Positions 7,432 to 13,709 of a stretch of DNA of 13,709 nt are shown in pieces. Position numbers and translations under genes: made by a program. Position 1 is the first letter of the stretch. Every line of letters starts with the position of its first letter. This DNA is from Pseudomonadota bacterium (GTDB taxonomy: Bacteria > Pseudomonadota > Alphaproteobacteria > Rhizobiales > Hyphomicrobiaceae), in contig JAEYPL010000188.1 in assembly GCA_023410905.1 (NCBI GenBank), positions 1 to 13,709 on the forward strand. The letters are read 5' to 3'. The notes beneath the pieces are model-generated. The model was given only the letters and a program-made list of their open reading frames with translations. It ran no database searches and was not told the origin of the DNA.

Positions 7432-8430
7432 TCAGAACATGGCCGGATAGACACGGTCGGGCGGTGCGTGGCCGTCGAGGAAGGTCTTGATGTTGATGAT
7501 GACCTTCTCGCCCATGTCGATGCGGCCTTCGAGCGTCGCCGAGCCCATGTGCGGCAGCGCGACGACACGCGGCGAGGCGAGCAGCTTCGGATTGACCGCC
7601 GGTTCGTTCTCGAACACGTCGAGGCCCGCCCCCGCGATGGCGCCCGTCTCGAGCAGGCGCGCGAGCTCGTTCTCGTCGATCACCTCGCCGCGCGCGGTGT
7701 TCACGAGGTAGGCCGTCGGCTTCATCAGCTTCAGGCGCCGCGCCGAGAGCAGGTGATACGTTGCCGGCGTATGCGGGCAGTTGACCGAGATGATGTCCAT
7801 GCGCGCCAGCATCTGGTCGAGACTATCCCAATAGGTGGCGTCCAGATCCTGCTCAATCTCCTCGGAGAGGCGGCGGCGATTGTGATAGTGCACCTGCAGG
7901 CCGAAGGCCGCCGCGCGCCGCGCCACGGCCTGACCGATGCGGCCCATACCGATGATGCCGAGGCGCTTGCCGAAGATGCGATGTCCGAGCATCCAGGTCG
8001 GCGACCAGCCCGTCCAGTTCGTGCGCGGATCCTTGAGCAGCGTCGCGCCCTCGACGACGCGGCGCGGCACCGCGAGGATGAGCGCCATGGTCATGTCGGC
8101 CGTGTCCTCGGTGAGAACGCCCGGCGTATTGGTGACGGTAATGCCGCGATTGCGCGCAGTATCGAGGTCGATGTTGTCGACGCCGGTTCCGAAGTTGGCG
8201 ATCAACTTGAGCTGCGGCCCCGCCTGGGACAGCACGGCGCGGTCAATGCGGTCCGTCACCGTCGGTACCAGGACCTCGGCAGCCTTCACAGCCTCGACGA
8301 GCGCCGCCTGGGACATGGGCGTGTCATCGAGGTTGAGGCGCGCATTGAAAAGCTCCCGACAGCGCGTCTCGACGATCTCCGGCAGCTTGCGCGTGACGAT
8401 GACGAGGGGCTTTTTGGGGGCGTTGGGCAT
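7432..8430 (-). CDS. gyaR: D-2-hydroxyacid dehydrogenase, GyaR-type (glyoxylate/hydroxypyruvate reductase, D-glycerate dehydrogenase)
   Basis: A 332-residue NAD(P)-dependent oxidoreductase, full length for the family, interconverting D-glycerate and hydroxypyruvate or glycolate and glyoxylate in the cytoplasm. The nucleotide-binding loop is GMGRIG (161-166), followed after His181 by the basic patch NRRR (184-187), which suggests NADPH preference. The catalytic triad is complete: Arg247 (NTARGEVID), Glu276 (DVFENEP) and His294 (PHMGSAT). The signature of the substrate loop, NFGTGVDNID, is at 79-88. The frame is open 36 codons further upstream to 8538, but homology-like sequence begins at MPNAPKKPLVIVTRKLP, so the ATG at 8430 was chosen; its Shine-Dalgarno is weak. 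It is divergent from proS across 293 bp that hold an array of repeated half-sites. Role in C2/one-carbon or photorespiratory-type glyoxylate metabolism is plausible but not shown here. Confidence 0.88.
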   Translation of the reverse strand: MPNAPKKPLVIVTRKLPEIVETRCRELFNARLNLDDTPMSQAALVEAVKAAEVLVPTVTDRIDRAVLSQAGPQLKLIANFGTGVDNIDLDTARNRGITVTNTPGVLTEDTADMTMALILAVPRRVVEGATLLKDPRTNWTGWSPTWMLGHRIFGKRLGIIGMGRIGQAVARRAAAFGLQVHYHNRRRLSEEIEQDLDATYWDSLDQMLARMDIISVNCPHTPATYHLLSARRLKLMKPTAYLVNTARGEVIDENELARLLETGAIAGAGLDVFENEPAVNPKLLASPRVVALPHMGSATLEGRIDMGEKVIINIKTFLDGHAPPDRVYPAMF

Positions 8431-8611
8431 GGGAAATGTCCGAAGCTCACTGTGGCGGCAGCCGCCTGCCGCAATCTCGGCCCTCTCTAGCAGATGGTTC
8501 CGGGGAACACAAAGCCGGGTAATCAGCGTGCGTTGCACACTAAATCGGCGACCGGGCTACCATCGGAGGCCCGTGATTGCCTCTTGAGGCTGAAGCCGCT
8601 AGAGGAGGCGG

Positions 8612-8709
8612 GTGTTGCGCTAAACACAATTCTATCGCAACAGCTAAGCTGTATTGACTGCAACACAATCAGCACCGGTTGCGATCATCGCAACACAAAT
8701 CGCAACACT
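8612..8709. promoter_or_regulatory. Array of ATCGCAAC / GTTGCGAT half-sites with a perfect 17-bp palindrome
   Basis: Within 98 bp upstream of proS the octamer ATCGCAAC occurs three times in direct orientation (8634-8641, 8687-8694, 8699-8706) and once inverted as GTTGCGAT (8678-8685). The inverted copy and the second direct copy make a perfect palindrome, 8+1+8 bp, at 8678-8694. A further GTGTTGCG at 8612-8619 faces CGCAACA at 8636-8642, and a variant ACTGCAAC is at 8657-8664. All but the variant are often followed by AC or ACAA. The last copy ends 17 bp before the proS start. The arrangement resembles a multi-site operator for a dimeric regulator controlling proS, gyaR or both. I cannot name the regulator. 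An RNA hairpin in the proS leader is an alternative. Confidence 0.55.
8641..8651. promoter_or_regulatory. Short palindrome CAGCT-A-AGCTG in the proS upstream region
   Basis: A perfect 5+1+5 bp inverted repeat immediately after one CGCAAC half-site and just before TTGACT (8654-8659), a good -35 hexamer match on the plus strand. No matching -10 is visible 16-18 bp downstream, so the promoter itself remains uncertain. It may be chance or part of the neighbouring operator array. Confidence 0.25.
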
Positions 8710-8723
8710 TCGAGAGCCCGCCC

Positions 8724-10070
8724 ATGCGCCTCACACGCTTCTTCCTGCCGGTACTGCGCGAGACGCCGAAAGAGGCCGAGATCGTCTCCCACCAGCTCAT
8801 GCTGCGCGCCGCTATGGTCAAGCAGTCGAGCGCCGGCATCTATTCCTGGTTGCCGCTCGGCTACAAGGTGCTGAAGAAGATCGAGCAGATCGTGCGCGAG
8901 GAGCAGAACCGCTCGGGCGCCATCGAGGTGCTGATGCCGACCATCCAGTCGGCCGATCTCTGGCGCCAGTCGGGTCGCTACGACGCCTACGGCAAGGAGA
9001 TGCTGCGCATCAAGGACCGGCACGAGCGCGAGATGCTCTATGGGCCCACCAACGAGGAGCTGATCACCGAGATCTTCCGCGACAGCGTGAAGTCCTACAA
9101 GGATCTGCCGCGCAACCTCTATCACATCCAGTGGAAGTTCCGCGATGAGGTGCGCCCGCGTTTCGGCGTCATGCGCGGCCGCGAGTTCCTCATGAAGGAT
9201 GCCTATTCCTTCGACCTCAACGCAGATGCCGCCCGCCACGCTTACAACCGCATGTTCGTCGCCTACCTGCGCACGTTCGCACGCATGGGTCTGAAGGCGA
9301 TCCCCATGGCCGCTGATACAGGCCCGATCGGCGGCGATCTCAGCCACGAGTTCATCATTCTCGCCGACACCGGCGAAAGCCAGGTCTATTGCCACACGGA
9401 TCTCATCGAGATGCCGGTGCCGGGCAAGGACGTCGATTTCGACGGCGATCTCTCGCCGATCATCAAGCAGTGGACCTCGCAATACGCCGCCACCGACGAG
9501 AAGCACGACGCGGCGAAGTTTGCTGCCGATGTCCCCGCCGACAAGCAGGTGTCCGCGCGCGGCATCGAGGTCGGGCACATCTTCTATTTCGGCACGAAGT
9601 ATTCCGAGCCCATGGGCTGCAAGGTGCAGGGACCGGACGGCAAGCTCGTCGCCGTGCACATGGGCTCGTACGGCGTCGGCGTGTCGAGGCTCGTCGGAGG
9701 GATCATCGAAGCAAGCCATGACGAAGCCGGCTGCGTGTGGCCCATGCCGGTCGCGCCTTTCGAGGTCGGCCTCGTGAACCTCAAGGTTGGTGACAAAGAC
9801 ACGGATGCCGCCGCCGAGGCCGTCTACGAGAAGCTGACCAATGCCGGCATCGACGTGCTCTACGACGACACGGACGAGCGCGCGGGGGCTAAGTTCGCGA
9901 CCATGGATGTCATCGGCCTCCCCTATCAGTTCGTGATCGGGCCGAAGGGAGTGAAGGCGGGCGAAGCCGAGATCAAGACGCGCAAGGGCGGCGCCAAGGA
10001 GACCATCGGCATCGACGCCGCCGTCGCCAAGGTGATCGATCTCGTCCGGAAGGGCCGCGATCTGGCCTGA
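8724..10070 (+). CDS. proS: Prolyl-tRNA synthetase, compact type without editing insertion
   Basis: Charges tRNA-Pro with proline in the cytoplasm. 448 residues, the length of the alphaproteobacterial form that lacks the YbaK-like insertion domain found between motifs 2 and 3 in E. coli ProS. Seen in order: motif 1 region (residues 38-74, GIYSWLPLG and VLMPTIQS), the TNEE loop at 109-112, motif 2 as FRDEVRPRFGVMRGREF (139-155), the short segment 200-313 in place of the insertion, motif 3 as GSYGVGVSRLVGG (314-326), and a C-terminal anticodon-binding domain (about 345-448; DVLYDDTDERAGAKF). The frame is open back to a TTG at 8679, but those 15 residues overlap the repeat array and are not family-like; I chose the ATG at 8724, with GAGAG 7 nt upstream. 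Misacylated Ala-tRNA-Pro would need a free-standing editing protein encoded elsewhere. Confidence 0.96.
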   Translation: MRLTRFFLPVLRETPKEAEIVSHQLMLRAAMVKQSSAGIYSWLPLGYKVLKKIEQIVREEQNRSGAIEVLMPTIQSADLWRQSGRYDAYGKEMLRIKDRHEREMLYGPTNEELITEIFRDSVKSYKDLPRNLYHIQWKFRDEVRPRFGVMRGREFLMKDAYSFDLNADAARHAYNRMFVAYLRTFARMGLKAIPMAADTGPIGGDLSHEFIILADTGESQVYCHTDLIEMPVPGKDVDFDGDLSPIIKQWTSQYAATDEKHDAAKFAADVPADKQVSARGIEVGHIFYFGTKYSEPMGCKVQGPDGKLVAVHMGSYGVGVSRLVGGIIEASHDEAGCVWPMPVAPFEVGLVNLKVGDKDTDAAAEAVYEKLTNAGIDVLYDDTDERAGAKFATMDVIGLPYQFVIGPKGVKAGEAEIKTRKGGAKETIGIDAAVAKVIDLVRKGRDLA

Positions 10071-10099
10071 GGGCGCCGAATCGCAGGATAATCGGTTGC

Positions 10100-11068
10100 A
10101 TGAGCCAGCCGGATCCCGCGAGCCGGATGCAAATCCGCACGTTCCTCGAAATGCAGGCGGCCGAGAAAGGCGCCGCCCGCAATACGCTCGACGCGTACGC
10201 GCGCGATCTCGAGGATCTGGCACTGTTTCTCGATAACCTCGGCCGCGCGCCCGAAGATGCCACGCCCGACGATCTCGCCGCCTACGTGCGGCATCTCACC
10301 GAGCAGGGTTTCGCCACGACGACGCGCGCGCGCAAGATCTCGGCCGTGCGGCAGCTCTATCGCTTTCTCATGATGGAAGGGATTGTCGACGAAGACCCGG
10401 CGGCGGGCCTCAGCGGCCCCAAGCTCGCCCGCGCGCTTCCGAAGACGCTCTCCATTGCCGAGGTCGAGCGCCTGCTCGAAACGGCGCAACAGCGCATCGA
10501 CACCGCGACCGGCCGCGAACGCCTGCGGGCCCTGCGCCTGCACGCCATGCTGGAAGTGCTCTATGCCTCGGGAATGCGCGTCTCGGAGCTGGTCGCGTTG
10601 CCGCGTCAGGTGCTGGCCGGCGATCCGCGCGTGCTCACCATCACCGGAAAGGGCAACAAGCAGCGTCTCGTGCCGTTGAACAACGAAGCGCGCATGGCGC
10701 TCGACCGCTATCTGACCGCACTTGCCGATCCGGCGAATACCTCGCCCTCATTGCGGCCGGCCAAGTGGCTCTTCCCGGCAAAAAGCGCGGAAGGCCACGT
10801 CACACGGCAACATCTCGGTGTCGAACTGAAGGAACTCGCAGGCGAAGCCGGTCTCGATGCCGAGCGCGTCAGCCCGCACGTGCTGCGCCACGCCTTCGCG
10901 AGCCATCTGCTCGATCGCGGCGCCGACCTGCGGGCCGTCCAGCAACTGCTCGTCCACGCCGATATCTCGACGACGCAGATCTACACGCACGTCCTCGAAG
11001 AGCGCCTCAAGAAGGTCGTGTACGAGAACCATCCGTTGGCGCGGGCGAAATCGGACGCTGCCGACTAG
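10100..11068 (+). CDS. xerD: Tyrosine recombinase XerD
   Basis: Site-specific recombinase that, with XerC, resolves chromosome dimers at dif under control of FtsK. 322 residues. The N-terminal core-binding SAM-like domain covers about 10-95 (NTLDAYARDL, TTTRARKISAVRQLYRFL). The catalytic domain has Arg160 (ASGMRVSEL), Lys184 (TGKGNKQR), His260-x-x-Arg263 (SPHVLRHAFASHLL), His286 and the nucleophile Tyr295 (DISTTQIYTHV), so all active-site residues are present. The ISTTQIYTHV block favours XerD over XerC. One oddity: the residue before His286 is Val, where the family normally has Gly (LGH). The ATG at 10100 has AGGA 11 nt upstream. It begins 29 nt after proS, so the two are probably co-transcribed; no strong terminator is visible after it. 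It is convergent with a small membrane-protein gene 23 bp away. Confidence 0.92.
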   Translation: MSQPDPASRMQIRTFLEMQAAEKGAARNTLDAYARDLEDLALFLDNLGRAPEDATPDDLAAYVRHLTEQGFATTTRARKISAVRQLYRFLMMEGIVDEDPAAGLSGPKLARALPKTLSIAEVERLLETAQQRIDTATGRERLRALRLHAMLEVLYASGMRVSELVALPRQVLAGDPRVLTITGKGNKQRLVPLNNEARMALDRYLTALADPANTSPSLRPAKWLFPAKSAEGHVTRQHLGVELKELAGEAGLDAERVSPHVLRHAFASHLLDRGADLRAVQQLLVHADISTTQIYTHVLEERLKKVVYENHPLARAKSDAAD

Positions 11069-11091
11069 CGTTCACGCTCCGGCGCCCGCGA

Positions 11092-11361
11092 TCACGCTCT
11101 TGCCAGCTGCCAGATGACGACCGCGGCCACCACCGCCGGGACGGCAAATACGATCAGAAGGATCGGCAGCTCCTGAGAGACGGTGTACCCCGCCTTGGTA
11201 ACGCCAACCCACATGTTGACGAGCGCGATCACTGCCCAGGCGGGGATGAAATACTTCGCGCCGGTGGCAATGCTCACCGTGTCATGGCCCCACAATTTGC
11301 CGAACAGCCCGAACACGACGAGCAGCAGTAGGCCGGCCAGCATGACCTGAGCCATATGCAT
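11092..11361 (-). CDS. Small membrane protein, three predicted helices, unknown function
   Basis: An 89-residue hydrophobic protein with likely membrane helices at about 5-23, 37-55 and 65-85. No recognised family or catalytic motif. The frame stays open to 11433, overlapping the preceding gene, but hydrophobic, protein-like sequence starts at the ATG at 11361; a G-rich stretch (GGGGG) about 7 nt upstream is a weak ribosome binding site, and a second ATG two codons later is also possible. It follows another small membrane-protein gene by 29 nt on the same strand, so the two are a likely bicistronic unit and may work together. It converges on xerD with a 23-bp gap that holds no convincing terminator. 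Confidence 0.65.
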   Translation of the reverse strand: MHMAQVMLAGLLLLVVFGLFGKLWGHDTVSIATGAKYFIPAWAVIALVNMWVGVTKAGYTVSQELPILLIVFAVPAVVAAVVIWQLARA

Positions 11362-11390
11362 GGAATGCCCCCAAATAGCGACGGCCAGAT

Positions 11391-11690
11391 CTACCGCGCA
11401 GCCCCAGCCTTGCGCTCCTGATTGCGCTGCCAATATACGAACGCCACGGCGACGGCCGCCGTCAGGATCATCGTGGAGATAATATCAGGCCGCTGGATGA
11501 ACGACAGCCAGAGGTTCCAGCCGCTCTTGAAGCTCGGCGCCTTGCCGACAAGGAAGCCGTTGCCGACGATGACAACCAGCAGCACGCTTGCCGTCAGCGC
11601 GACTGTCGTCGCGATCTGAAGGGTCCGCTTCAACAGGCGGGGAATCATGGCCTTCTTTCCGGCCGCCACCAGCATCGTTCTGTCGGTCAT
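11391..11690 (-). CDS. Small membrane protein, two predicted helices, unknown function
   Basis: A 99-residue protein with a basic N-terminus (residues 12-22, KKAMIPRLLKR) and two likely membrane helices at about 25-48 and 70-88, ending in a charged tail (QRNQERKAG). By the positive-inside rule both ends would be cytoplasmic with a short periplasmic loop (about 50-68, including SFKSGWNLWLSFIQRPDI). The ATG at 11690 is preceded by AAGGAGA (11699-11705) at 8 nt, an almost ideal ribosome binding site, which makes this a real gene despite its size. It is the first gene of the pair with the 89-aa membrane protein and is divergent from surE across 196 bp. I do not recognise the family. Confidence 0.75.
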   Translation of the reverse strand: MTDRTMLVAAGKKAMIPRLLKRTLQIATTVALTASVLLVVIVGNGFLVGKAPSFKSGWNLWLSFIQRPDIISTMILTAAVAVAFVYWQRNQERKAGAAR

Positions 11691-11886
11691 CGCGCTCGTC
11701 TCCTTGCTGGACTTGTGGCGAATCTATCTGACTCGGCAGCTTTTTTCCACTTCAGGCAGACTTCCGGATAATGCGGACATCTGACGTTTCGCGGTTTGCT
11801 TTGACCGGTCGAGGTCTCGCCATTGTCACTTCAAATCTCTATCGTGGCAGGCTCAATCTCGACGCGAGCCGGAGCACCGCCGACAC

Positions 11887-12663
11887 ATGCGCATTCTCGT
11901 GACCAACGACGACGGCATCGATGCACCGGGGCTGCACGCGTTGCGCCAAATCGCCGAGGAGGTCGCAGGGCCGGATGGCGAGATCTGGGTCTTCGCGCCG
12001 GAAACGAATCAGTCGGGCACCGGACACTCGCTCTCGCTCAACGAGCCGCTGCGTATGCGCGAGGTGAGCCCACGCGTCTATGCGGTGCGCGGCACGCCAA
12101 CGGACAGCGTGATCATGGGCACGCGTCACGTGCTCAAGGATGGCGGACCGGATCTCGTGCTGAGCGGCGTGAACCGCGGAGCGAACATGGCCGAGGACGT
12201 CACCTATTCCGGCACCATTGCCGGCGCCCTCGAAGGAACGCAGCTCGGCATCCGCTCCATGGCGCTCTCGCTCGCCTATGGCATGCGTTCGCCATCCGAC
12301 AATCTGCGCTGGGAGACGCCCATTGCTCATGCGCCGGGCATCATTCGCAAGCTGCTCGCGCACGAGTGGCCCGACGGCACGCTCATGAACATCAACTTTC
12401 CAGATTGCCTGCCCGATGAGGTCGCCGCGCTCGACGTCACCGAGCAGGGCCGCCGCGACATCAATCCGCTGGGTGTCGAGGAGCGGCACGACACCTGGGG
12501 CACCCCGTATTACTGGCTCGGCTTTGCGCGGCGGCGCTCCAATCCGCGCGAGGGCACCGATCTCTGGTCGGTCTACAACAACCGCATCTCGGTTACGCCG
12601 CTCAGCCTGAACATGACGGACCGCGCCATGCACCAAAAGCTACGGGGCAGCCTGGCGCTCTGA
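11887..12663 (+). CDS. surE: 5'/3'-nucleotidase SurE
   Basis: Metal-dependent phosphatase that dephosphorylates nucleoside 5'- and 3'-monophosphates in the cytoplasm, linked to stationary-phase survival. 258 residues, full length. The metal site is visible: Asp8 and Asp9 in the N-terminal TNDDG (6-10), Ser43 (NQSG) and Asn96 in SGVNRGAN (93-100), followed by the family motif YSGTIAGALEG (107-117). The ATG at 11887 has GGAG 12 nt upstream (11871-11874), a rather distant site. TTGACC at 11801-11806 is a possible -35 hexamer, but I see no good -10. In many alphaproteobacteria surE is followed by pcm (isoaspartyl methyltransferase); here it is not, and the gene ends in a strong hairpin, so it is apparently transcribed alone. 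Confidence 0.96.
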   Translation: MRILVTNDDGIDAPGLHALRQIAEEVAGPDGEIWVFAPETNQSGTGHSLSLNEPLRMREVSPRVYAVRGTPTDSVIMGTRHVLKDGGPDLVLSGVNRGANMAEDVTYSGTIAGALEGTQLGIRSMALSLAYGMRSPSDNLRWETPIAHAPGIIRKLLAHEWPDGTLMNINFPDCLPDEVAALDVTEQGRRDINPLGVEERHDTWGTPYYWLGFARRRSNPREGTDLWSVYNNRISVTPLSLNMTDRAMHQKLRGSLAL

Positions 12664-12677
12664 CCAGACTGCCCCGT
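12642..12677 (+). terminator. Strong hairpin spanning the surE stop codon
   Basis: ACGGGGCAG (12642-12650) and CTGCCCCGT (12669-12677) are perfectly complementary over 9 bp; inside, CTGG (12652-12655) pairs with CCAG (12664-12667) after one C-A mismatch, leaving an 8-nt loop that includes most of the surE TGA region. No T-run follows (TGGGATCGGG), so it may be a factor-assisted terminator or a 3' mRNA-stabilising structure rather than a classical intrinsic terminator. Confidence 0.55.
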
Positions 12678-12733
12678 TGGGATCGGGACGCGGTGTCTAG
12701 GTTTGCGTACGAAGCCCGCGCCCCGCAGCTCAC

Positions 12734-12922
12734 TCAGCCCAGACGCAATTTACGCTGCTGGAGGCTGAAATCCGAAAGCTCCACCTCGCGGCTCTCAGGG
12801 CGGGAAAACAGGCTCTGGAGCATGCCCCAGACGGCCTTCGAGCGCTCGACGCGAGCCTGGCGCATCGACCGCTCGATGAGCTGGCTCATATTCTCCGGAT
12901 TATCCCAGATGTTTTTGCTCAT
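12734..12922 (-). CDS. Small 62-residue helical protein, unknown function
   Basis: A short soluble protein without cysteines or membrane segments. Residues 12-40 (MSQLIERSMRQARVERSKAVWGMLQSLF) would form one long amphipathic basic helix; the tail is charged and ends RKLRLG. I do not recognise a family. Its ribosome binding site is unusually good: GAGGTGA (12929-12935) 6 nt before the ATG at 12922, which is the main reason to call it a gene. It is convergent with surE, 70 bp away, and divergent from the LysR-type gene at 13032, with an A/T-rich 109-bp region between. TATATA on the minus strand near 12958-12963 is a candidate -10. The divergent layout makes it a possible target of that regulator, which is inference only. 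Confidence 0.65.
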   Translation of the reverse strand: MSKNIWDNPENMSQLIERSMRQARVERSKAVWGMLQSLFSRPESREVELSDFSLQQRKLRLG

Positions 12923-12935
12923 GTTAGCTCACCTC

Positions 12936-13031
12936 AACTCTTGTTTTGTTTGTGGAGTATATATGACCCAGTATTTTCCGTGCTACAAACGAGGCTTCCT
13001 CACTCCATGATTGAGATAATCTAATAAGTTC
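12936..13031. promoter_or_regulatory. A/T-rich divergent promoter region between the 62-aa gene and the LysR gene
   Basis: This gap is much richer in A/T than the rest of the window. It contains TATATA (minus-strand -10 candidate for the 62-aa gene) and the short palindrome AGAT-A-ATCT at 13014-13022, which overlaps GATAAT, a -10-like hexamer on the plus strand only 11 bp before the LysR start. LysR-type regulators usually bind such divergent regions. No strong -35 is evident on either strand. Confidence 0.4.
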
Positions 13032-13709
13032 ATGCCCAAGCTGCTCCCACCCCTGAACTCACTCCGCGCCTTCGAGGCGACAGCCAGGCACCTGAGCTTT
13101 TCGCGCGCCGCGGAGGAGCTGAACGTCACGCCGGCCGCCCTCAGCCATCAGGTGGCCGGGCTCGAATCCTTTCTCGGCGAGCGGCTCTTCAACCGCAGCG
13201 CGCGCACGATTTCCCTGACCCCTGCGGGCGACCTCCTCTATCCGGGCCTGAACGCCGCCTTCGCGCAGATTCGCCAGTCCGTTGAACGCGTTATGGAAAC
13301 GGGTGATAGTCAGATCCTCGTGGTGAGCGCACCGCCCGGATTGACCGCCAAGTGGCTTGTCCCGCGCCTGCATCGCTTTCTCGCCGCTCACCCCGAGCTC
13401 GACGTGCGGGTCTCGGCGAGCCTCACACTCGCGAGCTTTGCGGGCGACGGCGTCGATGTCGCCATCCGCAATGCGGCTGGACCATTTCCGGGCCTCTGGT
13501 CGCGCAAATTTCTCGAAATCGAAACGCTGCCCATCGTGAGCCCGCGCCTCATCGAGCAATTCGGCCCCCTCGAAACGCCGGACGACCTCGCCCGCTTTCC
13601 CATCATCCATGACGACTCGCTCGGCCGCATGTTCGGCCTGCCTACATGGCTGGACTGGCTACGGGCAGCGGGCGCGGAGCATGTGGACCTGAGCCGCGGC
13701 CTGCACTTC
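13032..13709 (+). CDS. LysR-family transcriptional regulator, GcvA-type (cut by window edge)
   Basis: The first 226 residues of a regulator that should be about 300 long; the frame is open to the last base. The winged helix-turn-helix is at about residues 7-65: PPLNSLRAFEATARHLSFSRAAEELNVTPAALSHQV with the recognition helix near 33-43, then LFNRSARTISLTPAG. The effector domain starts near 93 and has the GcvA-group pattern FAGDGVDVAIRNAAGPFPGL (136-155). Effector and targets cannot be deduced. There is no good Shine-Dalgarno before the ATG at 13032 (taataagttc), and a -10-like GATAAT ends 11 bp before it, so a very short leader or leaderless mRNA is possible. It is divergent from the 62-aa gene. 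GcvA-type regulators are numerous in this class, so the name is a group label, not a functional claim. Confidence 0.88.
   Translation, partial: MPKLLPPLNSLRAFEATARHLSFSRAAEELNVTPAALSHQVAGLESFLGERLFNRSARTISLTPAGDLLYPGLNAAFAQIRQSVERVMETGDSQILVVSAPPGLTAKWLVPRLHRFLAAHPELDVRVSASLTLASFAGDGVDVAIRNAAGPFPGLWSRKFLEIETLPIVSPRLIEQFGPLETPDDLARFPIIHDDSLGRMFGLPTWLDWLRAAGAEHVDLSRGLHF

Noticed and set aside
8454..8466. GGCGGC-A-GCCGCC inverted repeat in the gyaR leader
   Set aside because: Low-complexity GC repeat with a one-base centre; expected by chance in DNA of this composition and with no T-run or partner element.
8602..8623. Leader mini-ORF before proS: GAGGAGG followed by GTG TTG CGC TAA
   Set aside because: The spacing between the Shine-Dalgarno-like sequence and GTG is only about 3 nt, the peptide is three residues with no proline codons, and no attenuator-type alternative hairpins are evident.
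8612..8723. T-box or other tRNA-sensing riboswitch upstream of proS
   Set aside because: No T-box consensus sequence or specifier-loop architecture; T-boxes are rare outside Gram-positive bacteria, and the repeats fit a DNA operator better.
10100..11068. Integrase of a mobile element
   Set aside because: The recombinase has XerD length and the ISTTQIYTHV motif, is 29 nt behind proS, and there are no attachment repeats, tRNA target or cargo genes nearby.
11067..11078. Terminator between xerD and the convergent membrane-protein gene
   Set aside because: AGCG-TTCA-CGCT is only a 4-bp stem with no T-run on either strand.

Overview
The window is GC-rich, densely coded chromosomal DNA that looks like an alphaproteobacterium, probably of the Hyphomicrobiales (Rhizobiales). 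The signs are a compact prolyl-tRNA synthetase of the alphaproteobacterial type with no editing insertion, a dapC-like aminotransferase directly upstream of ftsK, a GyaR-type D-glycerate dehydrogenase and a GcvA-type LysR regulator. The taxonomic placement is inference from protein families; there is no rRNA gene to confirm it. I see no prophage, insertion sequence, CRISPR array or tRNA.

Left part (1-8430), all on the minus strand. Read in the direction of transcription: gyaR (8430-7432), a probable terminator, a conserved protein of unknown function with features suggesting a LURP-one/tubby-like fold (7288-6383), three tandem paralogous serine hydrolases of the class C beta-lactamase/EstB family (6311-5031, 4883-3579, 3522-2299), a DapC-like aminotransferase (2271-1051), and the N-terminal membrane part of FtsK (1035 to the window edge). 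The last three genes are closely spaced (56, 27 and 15 nt), so hydrolase-dapC-ftsK is a likely operon. DapC (meso-diaminopimelate synthesis) and FtsK (septal DNA translocase) suggest a cell-wall/division setting, in which penicillin-binding-protein-like hydrolases could fit, but their substrates cannot be read from sequence.

Middle part (8431-11068), plus strand: a 293-bp divergent intergenic region with an unusual cluster of ATCGCAAC / GTTGCGAT half-sites including a perfect 17-bp palindrome, then proS and a xerD-type recombinase gene.

Right part (11092-13709): a convergent pair of small membrane-protein genes on the minus strand, surE on the plus strand ending in a strong hairpin that contains its own stop codon, a 62-aa protein gene on the minus strand with a very good ribosome binding site, and, divergent from it, a LysR regulator gene cut by the window edge.

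Most of the window is ordinary housekeeping sequence. The parts I would look at again are the half-site array upstream of proS, the CGGGC cysteine pair present only in the two exported hydrolase paralogs, and the LURP-one-like protein.
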